Of a stretch of 34,212 nt of DNA, positions 23,795 to 31,590 are shown one piece after another. This DNA comes from Glycomyces dulcitolivorans (GTDB lineage: Bacteria; Actinomycetota; Actinomycetes; Mycobacteriales; Micromonosporaceae): assembly GCF_003265355.1 (NCBI RefSeq), contig NZ_QFRW01000094.1, positions 27,499-61,710 of the forward strand, written 5' to 3'. Every line of letters begins with the position of its first letter. Position 1 is the first letter of the stretch. The notes beneath the pieces are model-generated. The model saw only the letters and a list, made by a program, of their open reading frames with translations, was not told where the DNA came from and made no database searches. The position numbers were made by a program, and so were the translations under genes.

Positions 23795-24550
23795 ATGAGC
23801 ACGTTCAAGAAGCGATACCGCAGTCCCGAAGAATGCGCCGCAGCGAGTCGGCACTATCGCTGGCTCGCACAGCACCTCCCCATCGTCCGGCGGCCGCGAC
23901 TGGTGAGCGCCGACAAGACCACTCTCGTCTTCGAGCACGTCAACGGACGCAAGGTCCTGCCGAGCGACTTGGCCACCGTCGCCGAACACCTCGGGCATGT
24001 CCACGGCATCGCCAACGCCGGACCCCTTGCCCACCTCGACCTGACCGCCGGAAGCGCCGGACCCGCGGACGCGATCTTCACGCGGGCCTACTTCCCCTCG
24101 CGAGCGGAGACGCTGCTGCGACGCTACCGCGACGGGCACATCGCCTCGCGGGAGTCGTTGCGCCGGTTGAGCCTGATCCTGGAGCGCACCGCCCAGCTGC
24201 CTGCGGCGATCTACAAGGACGCCAACTGCCGCAACTTCATCGTGACCACAGAGGACACGCCGTTCACCATCGACTTCGACGACCTCGACCCGGCACCGAT
24301 GGGCTACGACCTCGCCAAACTGGCCGTCAGCCTGCAGATGACCTACGGCGCACTGCCCGCCTCAGCCCTCACCGCAGCGCTCGATCGCTACAACCAGGCG
24401 TCCGCGACCCACACCCGAGCAGCGCCGATCAGCGCGGAGCAGTTCACCGACCTGCTCACCCTCCAAGCCGTACTCACCGCCCCCTACCTGGGAAAGCACC
24501 ACTACACCCACCCCATCGACACGATCACCACCGTCCTGGAGCCGCGATGA
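23795..24550 (+). CDS. Phosphotransferase, aminoglycoside phosphotransferase (APH)-like fold
   Basis: A 251-residue protein of the APH/choline-kinase superfamily. The catalytic loop reads YKDANCRNF with D142 and N147 (commonly HGDxxxxN, here with the His replaced by Tyr-Lys), and the metal-binding DFD is at 160-162 followed by the usual MGYDLAKL. The N-terminal ATP-binding lobe is short. It phosphorylates a hydroxyl of a small molecule; acceptor unknown. Either a biosynthetic kinase or a self-protection enzyme would fit. It overlaps the next gene by 4 bases. Confidence 0.75.
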   Translation: MSTFKKRYRSPEECAAASRHYRWLAQHLPIVRRPRLVSADKTTLVFEHVNGRKVLPSDLATVAEHLGHVHGIANAGPLAHLDLTAGSAGPADAIFTRAYFPSRAETLLRRYRDGHIASRESLRRLSLILERTAQLPAAIYKDANCRNFIVTTEDTPFTIDFDDLDPAPMGYDLAKLAVSLQMTYGALPASALTAALDRYNQASATHTRAAPISAEQFTDLLTLQAVLTAPYLGKHHYTHPIDTITTVLEPR

Positions 24551-25206
24551 TCACCACTGAACTCGTCCTCGTCAGACACGGCCAAGCCGAGTGCAACGCC
24601 GTCGGCGTCGTCGGAGGCCCCGCGACCTGCACCGGCCTGACCGACCTCGGACGCAGACAAGTCCACGCCGCCGCGACCCGGCTCGCCCGCGAGCACGCGA
24701 AAGCCCCGTTCACCGCGCTCTACGCCGGACCCCGCCGACGACTCCAGGAAACAGGGCGCCTCTTCGCGAACGCGCTCGGACTGGACCTGACCATCCTCGA
24801 CGGGCTCGATGGACCGATCCACGGCGAAGCCGACGGCCGCCCCTGGCTCGACGTCAAGACCGATGCCCGCGGCGGTCCCCACGCACACCCCGACCAGCCC
24901 TGGGCCCCAGGCTCGGACACCTGGAACGGCTACCTCCACCGAGCTGGCCGACACCTCGCCGACCTGCTCGAACAGCACGACGGCGACCGCGTCCTGTTCG
25001 CCGCCCACGGCGAAACGATCCAAGCACTCCACAGCCTCCTCTTCGAGACCCGACCCGGACTCCAAACCGGACTCACCGTCGACCACGCCTCACTGACCCG
25101 CTGGCAGCGCAACACCGACCGCTTCGACCAGCGCCGGTGGCTCATGCACTCCCACAACGACACCAGCCACCTGGCGAACCTCGGAGCCGACGATGCCACC
25201 GTCTGA
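24547..25206 (+). CDS. Histidine phosphatase family protein
   Basis: A 219-residue enzyme of the phosphoglycerate-mutase-like superfamily: ELVLVRHGQAECN with the RHG motif at 10-12 (H11 is the phospho-acceptor), the second basic site in YAGPRRRLQETG (59-70), and HGET with H154. Members remove phosphate from sugar phosphates, nucleotides or alpha-ribazole phosphate. In this operon it may dephosphorylate the modified nucleotide or an activated intermediate (inference). ATGA overlap with the preceding gene and a 14-base overlap with the next. Confidence 0.85.
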   Translation: MITTELVLVRHGQAECNAVGVVGGPATCTGLTDLGRRQVHAAATRLAREHAKAPFTALYAGPRRRLQETGRLFANALGLDLTILDGLDGPIHGEADGRPWLDVKTDARGGPHAHPDQPWAPGSDTWNGYLHRAGRHLADLLEQHDGDRVLFAAHGETIQALHSLLFETRPGLQTGLTVDHASLTRWQRNTDRFDQRRWLMHSHNDTSHLANLGADDATV

Positions 25207-26032
25207 AACCGCTGGGGTCCTCGACTTCGCCCAACGCCACCTCTCCGGAGCCACCATCGAAGACGGAGCAGGCCAGACAACACGGTTGTGGCGATGCACC
25301 GACTCGGACGGCAACCGGTACGCCGTCAAGCGCCTCACCAATCCCGAACGCTTCGACCGCGAACTGGCCGCCTACCAGACCCACTTGGAACCCATCCGCA
25401 CGCATGTGCCCGAGCTGATCGCCGCGGATGCCGAAGAGCGCCTCCTGCTGCTGACCTGGCTCCCCGGCAGGAAAGGCACCGAGATCGAGGCCGGATCCGA
25501 GGCCGAACTGAACCTGCATCACCAAGCCGGCCACTGCCTGAGCCGACTCCATCGTGCCTCCAGCACCGGCATCTCGCGCACGATCGGCCCCCAGCTCGCC
25601 GACCGACTACAGCACTGGCGAGTGCGCGTCGACCACCACCTGATCCTGACCACCGTGCAACGCCAGCGCATCGACGCGAACGTCCGATACCTCGCGGCCA
25701 CACCCATGGCGACCTCGATCTGCCACCTCGACTTCCAACCAAGGAACTGGCTCCTCGATCACCGAGCGTTCCACCTGCTCGACTTCGAGCACCTGCGCCG
25801 CGACGCGCGAATCCGCGACCTCGCACGATCATGGTGGCGCCACTGGTACGACCGGCCCGACCTCAAAGACGCCTTCCTCACCGGCTACGAAGTCCCACTC
25901 GGCGACACCGACCGGCGGCTCTTGGACGCGTTCGGCTGCTACGAGGCCCTGACCGCCATCAGCCGCGGGCACGAGACCGAATCCGGCGAACTCTACGACT
26001 TCGGCCGCAACCTCCTCGACGACCTCACCTGA
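25193..26032 (+). CDS. APH-like phosphotransferase (second)
   Basis: A 279-residue aminoglycoside-phosphotransferase-like kinase with a complete catalytic set: K46 in YAVKRL (ATP), HLDFQPRN with D180 and N185, and DFEHL with D197. It differs clearly from the first phosphotransferase of the operon, so the two likely act on different acceptors or one gives self-resistance. The start at 25193 lies inside the end of the phosphatase gene. The product is cytoplasmic. Confidence 0.8.
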   Translation: MPPSETAGVLDFAQRHLSGATIEDGAGQTTRLWRCTDSDGNRYAVKRLTNPERFDRELAAYQTHLEPIRTHVPELIAADAEERLLLLTWLPGRKGTEIEAGSEAELNLHHQAGHCLSRLHRASSTGISRTIGPQLADRLQHWRVRVDHHLILTTVQRQRIDANVRYLAATPMATSICHLDFQPRNWLLDHRAFHLLDFEHLRRDARIRDLARSWWRHWYDRPDLKDAFLTGYEVPLGDTDRRLLDAFGCYEALTAISRGHETESGELYDFGRNLLDDLT

Positions 26033-26048
26033 CCAGAAGGACACGGCC

Positions 26049-27017
26049 ATGACCGCATCGCCTACCCATCCCATTCGCCGCGCCGTCGTGACCGGTGCGA
26101 GCGGCTTCATCGGCAGCCACCTCACACGGGCCCTGCTGGAGAACAGCACCGATGTCATCGCCATCGACCAACGCGACCCCGCCCCGATCTTCGCCGACCT
26201 TGTGGGCGCCGACTGCTCCGCGCGCCTCATCACCGTGGGAGCGGACCTGCGGACCTGCGCGATCGAACCCGTCCTCCTGGACGCGGACGTCGTCTTCCAC
26301 CTTGCGGGGATGCCGGGAGTCCGCCCGTCCTGGGGTCCCGACTTCGCACACTACGTCGACTGCAACATCCATGTCGCCCAACGGATCATGACCGCCGCGA
26401 TCGGGTTGCAGCTGCCGCGAGTCGTCGTCGCCTCCTCCTCCAGTGTGTACGGCGCCACCGGCGGCACACCCAGCCTGGAGTCCGATCCGACCCAGCCGGC
26501 CTCGCCGTACGGCGTCACCAAACTCGCCGAAGAGCAGCTGTGTCTTGCCCACGCCCGCCGGTCCGGAGTCTGGACCTCGGTCGTGGCACTGCGCTACTTC
26601 ACGGTCTTCGGCCCGGGCCAACGCGAGGACATGTTCATTCAACGCGCGCTGCGAGCCGCCAACGAGGGCACCGCACTCCGCATCTACGGCGACGGCACTC
26701 AACGCCGCGACTTCACCTTCGTCGGCGATGCCGTCCAAGCGACGATGCGCGCGGGAACCGCCGAGGCGACCGCAGCCGTCGTCAACGTCGGCAGGGGATC
26801 GACCACCTCGCTCAACGAGGTGATCGGTCTCTGCGAGGCAGCCGCTGGCGCCTCGATCCTTCGCGAGACAACCCCGAGCAGAGACGGAGACGTGCCCGCC
26901 ACCTACGCCGACATCACCGTGGCGCGGGACCTGCTCGGCTGGGAACCGACCGTCTCCCTTGCCGAAGGCATCGCTTTCCAGCACGCAGAACTCACCGCGA
27001 CACCGGTGCTCGCATGA
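26049..27017 (+). CDS. NAD-dependent epimerase/dehydratase (extended SDR)
   Basis: A 322-residue extended short-chain dehydrogenase. The nucleotide-binding GASGFIG is at 16-22, the active-site SSSSVYG ends at Y134-G, and the catalytic YxxxK is Y154-GVT-K158; RDFTFVGDAV and NVGRGSTTSLNEV are typical of UDP-glucose/GDP-sugar 4-epimerases. It would make or alter a nucleotide sugar, plausibly the donor for the glycosyltransferase of the operon. AGAAGG precedes the ATG; it overlaps the last gene by 4 bases. Confidence 0.85.
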   Translation: MTASPTHPIRRAVVTGASGFIGSHLTRALLENSTDVIAIDQRDPAPIFADLVGADCSARLITVGADLRTCAIEPVLLDADVVFHLAGMPGVRPSWGPDFAHYVDCNIHVAQRIMTAAIGLQLPRVVVASSSSVYGATGGTPSLESDPTQPASPYGVTKLAEEQLCLAHARRSGVWTSVVALRYFTVFGPGQREDMFIQRALRAANEGTALRIYGDGTQRRDFTFVGDAVQATMRAGTAEATAAVVNVGRGSTTSLNEVIGLCEAAAGASILRETTPSRDGDVPATYADITVARDLLGWEPTVSLAEGIAFQHAELTATPVLA

Positions 27018-27598
27018 ACCCGCCAGTGGTTGAACGGATCACGATCGGCGCCACACTCCCGGTGCCCGAGCCGTGGCGGGGCCTCCTCGCCAGCGTCCGC
27101 ACCGGACTGGGTGACCCGCTCGGCGATGTCATCGCCCCGCACATCACCCTCATTCCGCCAACGGCGATTCGACCACCCGACCTCCGCGCCTTCGTACGCC
27201 ACGCTCGATCCGTCGCCACCCGGTTCACGCCATTCCGGGTCGAACTCGACGGTGTGAGCTCGTTCCGGCCGGTCAGCGACGTGGTCTACAGCCCCCTGAC
27301 GGCAGGAGCGAGCGAGTGCGCCGCACTCGCGGCCGCGTTGCGTGCAGGTCCTGCCACGGTCGACCTTGCCTACCCGTACCACCCGCACGTCACCCTCGCC
27401 CACAACCGAGGTCCCGGTGCCCTCGTCCGCGCGAAAACCCTCCTCAACGGGTTCTGCGCGGGCTTCCCCCTCGAAGAGATCGTGCTTTCGACCTCCACCG
27501 GCTCCGCAGCTGAATGGACTCCACTGCAACGACTCTCCCTCAACGCGACCTCCACCGCCCCGGAACTCGCAGGTCTGAACTTCCCCTCGGCTTCCTGA
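27014..27598 (+). CDS. 2H phosphoesterase / 2'-5' RNA ligase family protein
   Basis: A 194-residue protein with the two HxT motifs of the 2H superfamily: H43-I-T45 (APHITLIPP) and H125-V-T127 (HPHVTLAHN), about 80 residues apart as expected. Members hydrolyse cyclic phosphodiesters or join 2'-5' RNA linkages. In an operon otherwise devoted to nucleotide modification, it may process a cyclic phosphate or phosphodiester intermediate (inference). ATG at 27014 overlaps the epimerase stop (ATGA). It is the last gene; a hairpin follows. Confidence 0.85.
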   Translation: MNPPVVERITIGATLPVPEPWRGLLASVRTGLGDPLGDVIAPHITLIPPTAIRPPDLRAFVRHARSVATRFTPFRVELDGVSSFRPVSDVVYSPLTAGASECAALAAALRAGPATVDLAYPYHPHVTLAHNRGPGALVRAKTLLNGFCAGFPLEEIVLSTSTGSAAEWTPLQRLSLNATSTAPELAGLNFPSAS

Positions 27599-27600
27599 AC

Positions 27601-27620
27601 GGCGGCGTCATCGCCGCCTT
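27601..27620. terminator. Terminator between the operon and the converging XRE gene
   Basis: GGCGGCG-TCAT-CGCCGCC followed by TT, 2 bases after the 2H gene stop. It separates converging transcription units. Confidence 0.65.
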
Positions 27621-27643
27621 GACGCTGCTCGATGCATGGGCAA

Positions 27644-28297
27644 CTACTCACTAGCGCCGGAGCGAGAATCGTCCGCCCTGTCGATGGCGGAGACATCGAT
27701 CCCGAGTCTGTGTGAGAGCGCTTCTGCGGAGCGGAGCAGGTCTTCGGATGGCTCGCCGTTGAGAAGTGTTGCGGCATAGGACAGGGCCTGTTGCCTCAGG
27801 AGCTCAGCGGCTGACGCGGCTTCCTCGGCGCGGGACGCCAGGAGCATTGCCAGACCACGAGCGCGCTCATCGAGATCGCCTCTGACTCTTCCGATCTGGG
27901 CTCCATAAGGATGGAACTCGGCGTAGCTGGTCTTGCTGGCACCGGGGAGCGGTTCGGTGCCGATCACCCATGAGTTGAACCGTGAAGCGGAGACCTGGAC
28001 GCCCGGGGCCGGCTGTACTTCCCTGGTGTCGTCGAGCGGCATGGTCTGGAGTGCGAGTGGGGAGACGCCGAGGGCGGCGGCGATGGCGAAGAGGGTGTCG
28101 ACGTGGAGCTTGGTGCGGCCGGAGACGAGGTTCCAGAGCCGGTTGTCGCTGATGACGAAACCCTGGTCGGCGAGGCGTTGGGCGAGTGTGGACATTGACA
28201 GGCCCTGGGTTTCGCAGATGGTGCGGATGCGTTGGAGGACGAGTTCCGCTGGTGTGAGCGGTCCGGTGGCCGCGGTGTCTGAGTTCGGGCGCGCCAT
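27644..28297 (-). CDS. XRE-family transcriptional regulator
   Basis: A 217-residue protein with an N-terminal helix-turn-helix (residues about 15-75: LVLQRIRTICETQGLSMSTL...ISDNRLWNLVSGRTKLHVDTLF). The rest is a helical, Ala/Glu-rich domain without a recognised family. ATG at 28295-28297 with AGGAC upstream; a longer start is possible at 28336. It diverges from a small HTH protein, an arrangement like the repressor/excisionase switch of integrative elements. Repeated TCCTGTCG boxes lie in the space between. Confidence 0.75.
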   Translation of the reverse strand: MARPNSDTAATGPLTPAELVLQRIRTICETQGLSMSTLAQRLADQGFVISDNRLWNLVSGRTKLHVDTLFAIAAALGVSPLALQTMPLDDTREVQPAPGVQVSASRFNSWVIGTEPLPGASKTSYAEFHPYGAQIGRVRGDLDERARGLAMLLASRAEEAASAAELLRQQALSYAATLLNGEPSEDLLRSAEALSHRLGIDVSAIDRADDSRSGASE

Positions 28298-28303
28298 TTT
28301 GGG

Positions 28304-28395
28304 TCCTGTCGTTCTTGCGAAACCTCTGTCGGCCATCGTAGTCACAGGCGCACCATCGATGCAGGTAAACGGGCAGGTCGGAAGCGATCCTGTCG
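28304..28395. promoter_or_regulatory. Two direct TCCTGTCG boxes between divergent regulators
   Basis: TCCTGTCG at 28304-28311 and 28388-28395, each followed by a CTGCGA-like string (CTTGCGA, CTGCGA). One box lies near each divergent start, as expected for sites of the XRE regulator. Confidence 0.4.
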
Positions 28396-28418
28396 AAACT
28401 GCGAGATTGTGAGGCGTC

Positions 28419-28688
28419 ATGTCGAACCGAACTCTGACGAGGAAGCCGCCGCGCTTCAGCGCGAACCGCATGTGGCGGCGCGACGAGATCGAGGCCCTGG
28501 GCACCACGTGCCCGCTCATGACCGCGGCCGACATCCTCAGCATCAGCCGCAACACCGCGTACGAGCACGCGAAGGCCAAAACCTTCCCGGTGAAGGTCCT
28601 CAAGCTCGGCGGCCGATGCCGGGTGGTCGTTGAGGAGCTCCTCGACCTTCTCTACGGCGTCGACGAGCGGGCGGAGGGTGAGCGGTGA
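28419..28688 (+). CDS. Excisionase-like helix-turn-helix protein
   Basis: An 89-residue basic DNA-binding protein. MTAADILSISRNTAYEHAKAKTFPVKVLKLGGRCRV is the winged-helix pattern of MerR-like/Xis 'helix-turn-helix domain' proteins (choose-a-state, short wing with basic residues). Such proteins act as excisionases or small regulators in actinobacterial integrative elements and plasmids. No integrase is in the window. ATG at 28419 follows GAGG; its stop overlaps the next start (GTGA). Confidence 0.75.
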   Translation: MSNRTLTRKPPRFSANRMWRRDEIEALGTTCPLMTAADILSISRNTAYEHAKAKTFPVKVLKLGGRCRVVVEELLDLLYGVDERAEGER

Positions 28689-28987
28689 GCTGTCGGCGGG
28701 AGATCTGGGAGGGGCTCGCCCCCGAGTGGCCCTACGAGTCCGATGACGAGGTGACGCTCGATGAGGCGGTTGGCGATGCCGAGGAGTTCCGGGCCGTCTG
28801 GGAGGAACTCGGCGAACTCGGGGACCGTGTCGAACTGGCCGAGTTGGCCGGCCGCTGGATGCGGCTCGGCGATCATGCGGCCCAGCTCCGGGCGACCTGC
28901 CTGGAGCACGGGCTGGGGGAGCGGCTGACCGATCGGCTGGTCTCGAACTTCCTCTCCACGTTCGCGCCGCGGATCGAGTCGGAGTGA
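28685..28987 (+). CDS. Small acidic hypothetical protein
   Basis: A 100-residue protein from a GTG that overlaps the HTH gene stop. Very acidic N-terminal half (ESDDEVTLDEAVGDAEEF), helical throughout, no membrane segment. No family recognised. The tight coupling suggests it works with the HTH protein. Confidence 0.65.
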   Translation: MSCRREIWEGLAPEWPYESDDEVTLDEAVGDAEEFRAVWEELGELGDRVELAELAGRWMRLGDHAAQLRATCLEHGLGERLTDRLVSNFLSTFAPRIESE

Positions 28988-29254
28988 TGCGCGCTGGTGC
29001 CTTGTTGGCGCTGGGTGCCTTTATAGGTTCGCGTCAGAAATGTCGTAAGCCGGTGCTGTTGACCTGGCGTTAGTTCATGCTCTCTCATCGATTGGTCGGC
29101 GGATTCTTCTCACCGATCTGTCGTTTTCTCGATGATCTTGTCTGGTAGGCGAGTCCAGTGCCCGATTTGGCGAGGTGGGAGAAGGCGCGGTTGCGGAACG
29201 TTGGCCGCGTGTGATTCTGGATCTTGATTTGGTGGTCTTGTCGTACCGGGCTCC

Positions 29255-29260
29255 TACGCT
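29255..29260 (+). promoter_or_regulatory. Possible leaderless promoter -10 of the DinB-like gene
   Basis: TACGCT, 6 bases before the ATG at 29267, so transcription would start at the start codon; no ribosome site is visible. The 273 bases between the small acidic gene and this gene hold nothing else recognised. Confidence 0.4.
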
Positions 29261-29266
29261 GTGTCG

Positions 29267-30016
29267 ATGACGAGATTCGTGCAGCAGCCCGACTACGAGG
29301 GTGCGGAGTTCATCGACCTGTCCATGGCCGGCGCGACCTTCCGCGAGGTGGATCTGACCGGCGCCCGGATGCGTGGCGTGGTGCTGTTCAACGCCGACAT
29401 CGACGGGGCAATCGACGGGCTACGCATCAATGGCGTGGAGATCATGCCGTTGGTCGAAGCCGAGCTGGATCGCCTGCACCCCGAACGGCTGCGACTGCGC
29501 CCGACTACACCCGAGACGGCGCGCGACGCGGTGGACGTCATCGAGGAGCTGTGGCATGCGACGGTCCGGCGCGCGAGCGCGCTGCCGGAGGAGGCCGTCT
29601 ACAGATCCGTGAACGATGAATGGTCGCTCGCCCAGACCCTGCGCCACACGATCTTCGTCGTGGACGCCTGGTATGGCCACGCGGTGGATCTTCGCCCGAA
29701 CCCGTTCCATCCGATCGGCGTGCCCGCATCGTTCATCACCAACGGCGTCGAGTTCGGCATCGACGAGTCGGCCGCGCCGACCCTCGGTGAAATCCTCGCC
29801 GTGCGCGCCGAGCGGATCGCCGATCTGCGCGCGTATCTGGCGCAGGTCACGCAGGAGGAGCTGGACCGAGTGCGTGGGCCGAACACCGCGATCGGCTGCC
29901 CGCCGCCCGCCGAGCGTACGGCGGTCAAGTGTCTGCAAGTCATCGTCAATGACCAGTGGGCGCACGTGCAATTCGCCAACCGCGACCTGGCCAACCTGGA
30001 ACAGGAGTATGCGTGA
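29267..30016 (+). CDS. DinB-family protein with pentapeptide-like N-terminus
   Basis: A 249-residue cytoplasmic protein. Residues 5-55 have the A(D/N)LxX-type repeats of pentapeptide proteins (YEGAEFIDLSMAGATFREVDLTGARM). From about residue 80 the protein is a DinB/DUF664-like four-helix bundle with candidate metal His in LAQTLRHTIFVVD and NDQWAHVQF. The DinB superfamily includes thiol transferases and uncharacterised proteins; substrate unknown. ATG is preferred over GTG six bases upstream because of the -10 box position. It looks like chromosomal-type cargo in the element. Confidence 0.8.
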   Translation: MTRFVQQPDYEGAEFIDLSMAGATFREVDLTGARMRGVVLFNADIDGAIDGLRINGVEIMPLVEAELDRLHPERLRLRPTTPETARDAVDVIEELWHATVRRASALPEEAVYRSVNDEWSLAQTLRHTIFVVDAWYGHAVDLRPNPFHPIGVPASFITNGVEFGIDESAAPTLGEILAVRAERIADLRAYLAQVTQEELDRVRGPNTAIGCPPPAERTAVKCLQVIVNDQWAHVQFANRDLANLEQEYA

Positions 30017-30054
30017 TGTTCCACGAGGTCAACTGCGCGCCGACGGTTTTTCAA

Positions 30055-30078
30055 GTAAATGTCGGAACCGACATTTAC
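30055..30078. terminator. 24-bp AT-rich inverted repeat between converging genes
   Basis: GTAAATGTCGG-AA-CCGACATTTAC, perfect 11-base arms, between the DinB-like stop (30016) and the M23 gene stop (30125). A bidirectional terminator is the simplest reading, but the 2-base loop and lack of a T-run leave an operator or recombination site open. TTGAGAA occurs twice just to the right (30091, 30111). Confidence 0.4.
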
Positions 30079-30124
30079 ACCGAAATAATCTTGAGAAACT
30101 AAAAGGTCTATTGAGAACCTACAG

Positions 30125-31174
30125 TCAGGACGAGAACGAGATCCCGCGGTCGGCGAAGTACGACATCGGGTCGGTCGCGTCGGCGCTGGAGGCGTTGTGG
30201 GTGGTGTGCGCTTCGAGGTGGAGGTGCGGGCCGGAGCTGTTGCCGGAGCTGCCGACGTAGCCGATGATGTCGCCGGCCTCGACGGTGTCGCCGACGTTGA
30301 AGAGCGGCTCGCTGACCATGTGGCAGTAGCGGGTGAGGGTGCCGTCGGGGTGGGCGATCTGCATGTACCAGCCGCAGCCCATGACCGAAGGGGAGCCGTC
30401 GGTGTCGCACGAGTAGTTGGCGCCGTTGAGGGTTGCGTTGCAGCGGACCCGGTTGACGGTGCCGTCGCTGGCGGCGTGGATCGGGGTTCCCTTGTCGGCC
30501 CACAGATCGAGGCCGTCGTGGTCGGGCCGTTCGCCGGTGCGGTAGCCGGAGACGACGGGGGCGCCAGGGAGCGGGTTGGTCCAGGCTCCTTCGGGGAGGT
30601 CGGCGGTCTCGCAGTTGACGATGGTCGCGAGCAGGTCGACGGCGAGCCGGGCGAGCGGTTCCCACTTTGCGTAGGCGTCAGGAAAGGCGCTGATCTGGAC
30701 GCTTTGCGCGGCCTCGGTGACCGGCATGGACTCCCAGCCGGTGATGGTCTCCAACTTGTCGTAGAACTTGGTGGTGGCGTAGACCGGGTCCTGGATCTGC
30801 TCGGGGGTTCCCCACCCGGATGAGGGCCGTTGCTGGAACAGGCCGAGGGAGTCGTGGTCGTTGGCCTCGCCGAGGTGGCCGAGGTTTCGGAGGTTGGACT
30901 CCTGCATCGCGGTCGAGAGGGCGATGACCATCGCTTGTTCGGGGAGGCCGCGTTCGGCGCCGACGGTGTAGATCGTGATGGCGTTCTGGATCTGCTCGTC
31001 GGAGAGGTCGGTCGCCTCGATCAGGGCGGATGATCCTTCGGCCTCGGTCCGGCAGGTGTAGAACCCGCTCTCGGCCAGCTCAGGAGCGCTCGCCGCTGCG
31101 GCGAGCACGATGATGCCGAGGACGGCGACGAACGGCAACGCCAGCAGGGCGGCGATCGGGGCGCGAACATTCAT
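30125..31174 (-). CDS. M23 peptidoglycan hydrolase with lytic-transglycosylase-like part
   Basis: A 349-residue exported protein. Residues 8-30 form an N-terminal membrane anchor or signal. Residues 60-185 look like a lysozyme/SLT-type module (ALSTAMQESNLRNLG with E92, then DSLGLFQQRPSSGWG). Residues 200-349 are an M23 metallo-endopeptidase: H219-x3-D223 and GPHLHLEA with H317 and H319. Two wall-cutting activities in one protein are typical of the VirB1-like hydrolase of Gram-positive conjugation systems, opening a passage for the transfer apparatus. It diverges from the other transfer genes. Start ATG at 31172-31174. Confidence 0.85.
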   Translation of the reverse strand: MNVRAPIAALLALPFVAVLGIIVLAAAASAPELAESGFYTCRTEAEGSSALIEATDLSDEQIQNAITIYTVGAERGLPEQAMVIALSTAMQESNLRNLGHLGEANDHDSLGLFQQRPSSGWGTPEQIQDPVYATTKFYDKLETITGWESMPVTEAAQSVQISAFPDAYAKWEPLARLAVDLLATIVNCETADLPEGAWTNPLPGAPVVSGYRTGERPDHDGLDLWADKGTPIHAASDGTVNRVRCNATLNGANYSCDTDGSPSVMGCGWYMQIAHPDGTLTRYCHMVSEPLFNVGDTVEAGDIIGYVGSSGNSSGPHLHLEAHTTHNASSADATDPMSYFADRGISFSS

Positions 31175-31251
31175 GTGGGGTACCGGGATCGTTGGGGACG
31201 GGGAGCCGCATCGCGCGGAACTCGATCGAGGATCGCGCGCTACGGCGCTCC

Positions 31252-31282
31252 AATATAAGTGCCGCTATGGGCGACCCGTCAA
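31252..31282 (-). promoter_or_regulatory. Promoter of the M23 hydrolase gene
   Basis: On the minus strand TTGACG (31277-31282) and TATATT (31252-31257) with a 19-base spacer; the overlapping CTTATA gives 17. About 70 bases upstream of the start codon. Confidence 0.45.
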
Positions 31283-31472
31283 TACCAGCGAATGCCATTT
31301 CGCAATTCCGTTACTTGAAATCGTTCTTATCAGGTAATCGGGAACGCAGAAGCTACCGGCTGGTACGCAGAAGGCTCTGGGCGTGCTCCGAGTCGCATGT
31401 GTGACTTGCGGGCGGGTTGGTGATCATTGGAACAAGTAGGTGCAACCGGGCATTCAGGGCTGCATTCATGCA

Positions 31473-31503
31473 CATGCATAATGTAAAGTATTGATTATGC
31501 ATG
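31473..31503. repeat. AT-rich inverted repeat in the transfer control region
   Basis: CATGCATAAT and ATTATGCATG, perfect 10-base arms separated by 11 bases. Its composition is very unlike the GC-rich surroundings. It is a candidate relaxase or regulator site. Confidence 0.5.
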
Positions 31504-31560
31504 GCTCCTGAGCTGCTATTTTTCTTCGGTCTCGAAAAGGTAACGAAACTATCCGTGGGG

Positions 31561-31590
31561 TTGCCACTACGATGTGACACCCGCTACGTT
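31561..31590 (+). promoter_or_regulatory. Promoter candidate of the conjugation operon
   Basis: TTGCCA (31561-31566), an 18-base spacer and TACGTT (31585-31590). The palindrome CCAAACGTTTGG (31607-31618) lies just downstream of the expected start site, where a repressor would block transcription. Confidence 0.4.

Noticed and set aside
23157-23798. 213-codon plus-strand frame starting with an ATGA overlap after the glycosyltransferase
   Set aside because: Beyond its first 30 residues it overlaps the P-loop kinase in another frame and becomes Arg/Pro-rich. The first 30 residues show no recognisable feature.
29035-30064. Shared AAATGTCG at both sides of the DinB-like gene as possible attachment sites
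   Set aside because: Only 8 bases match, which is expected by chance over this distance, and no integrase is nearby.
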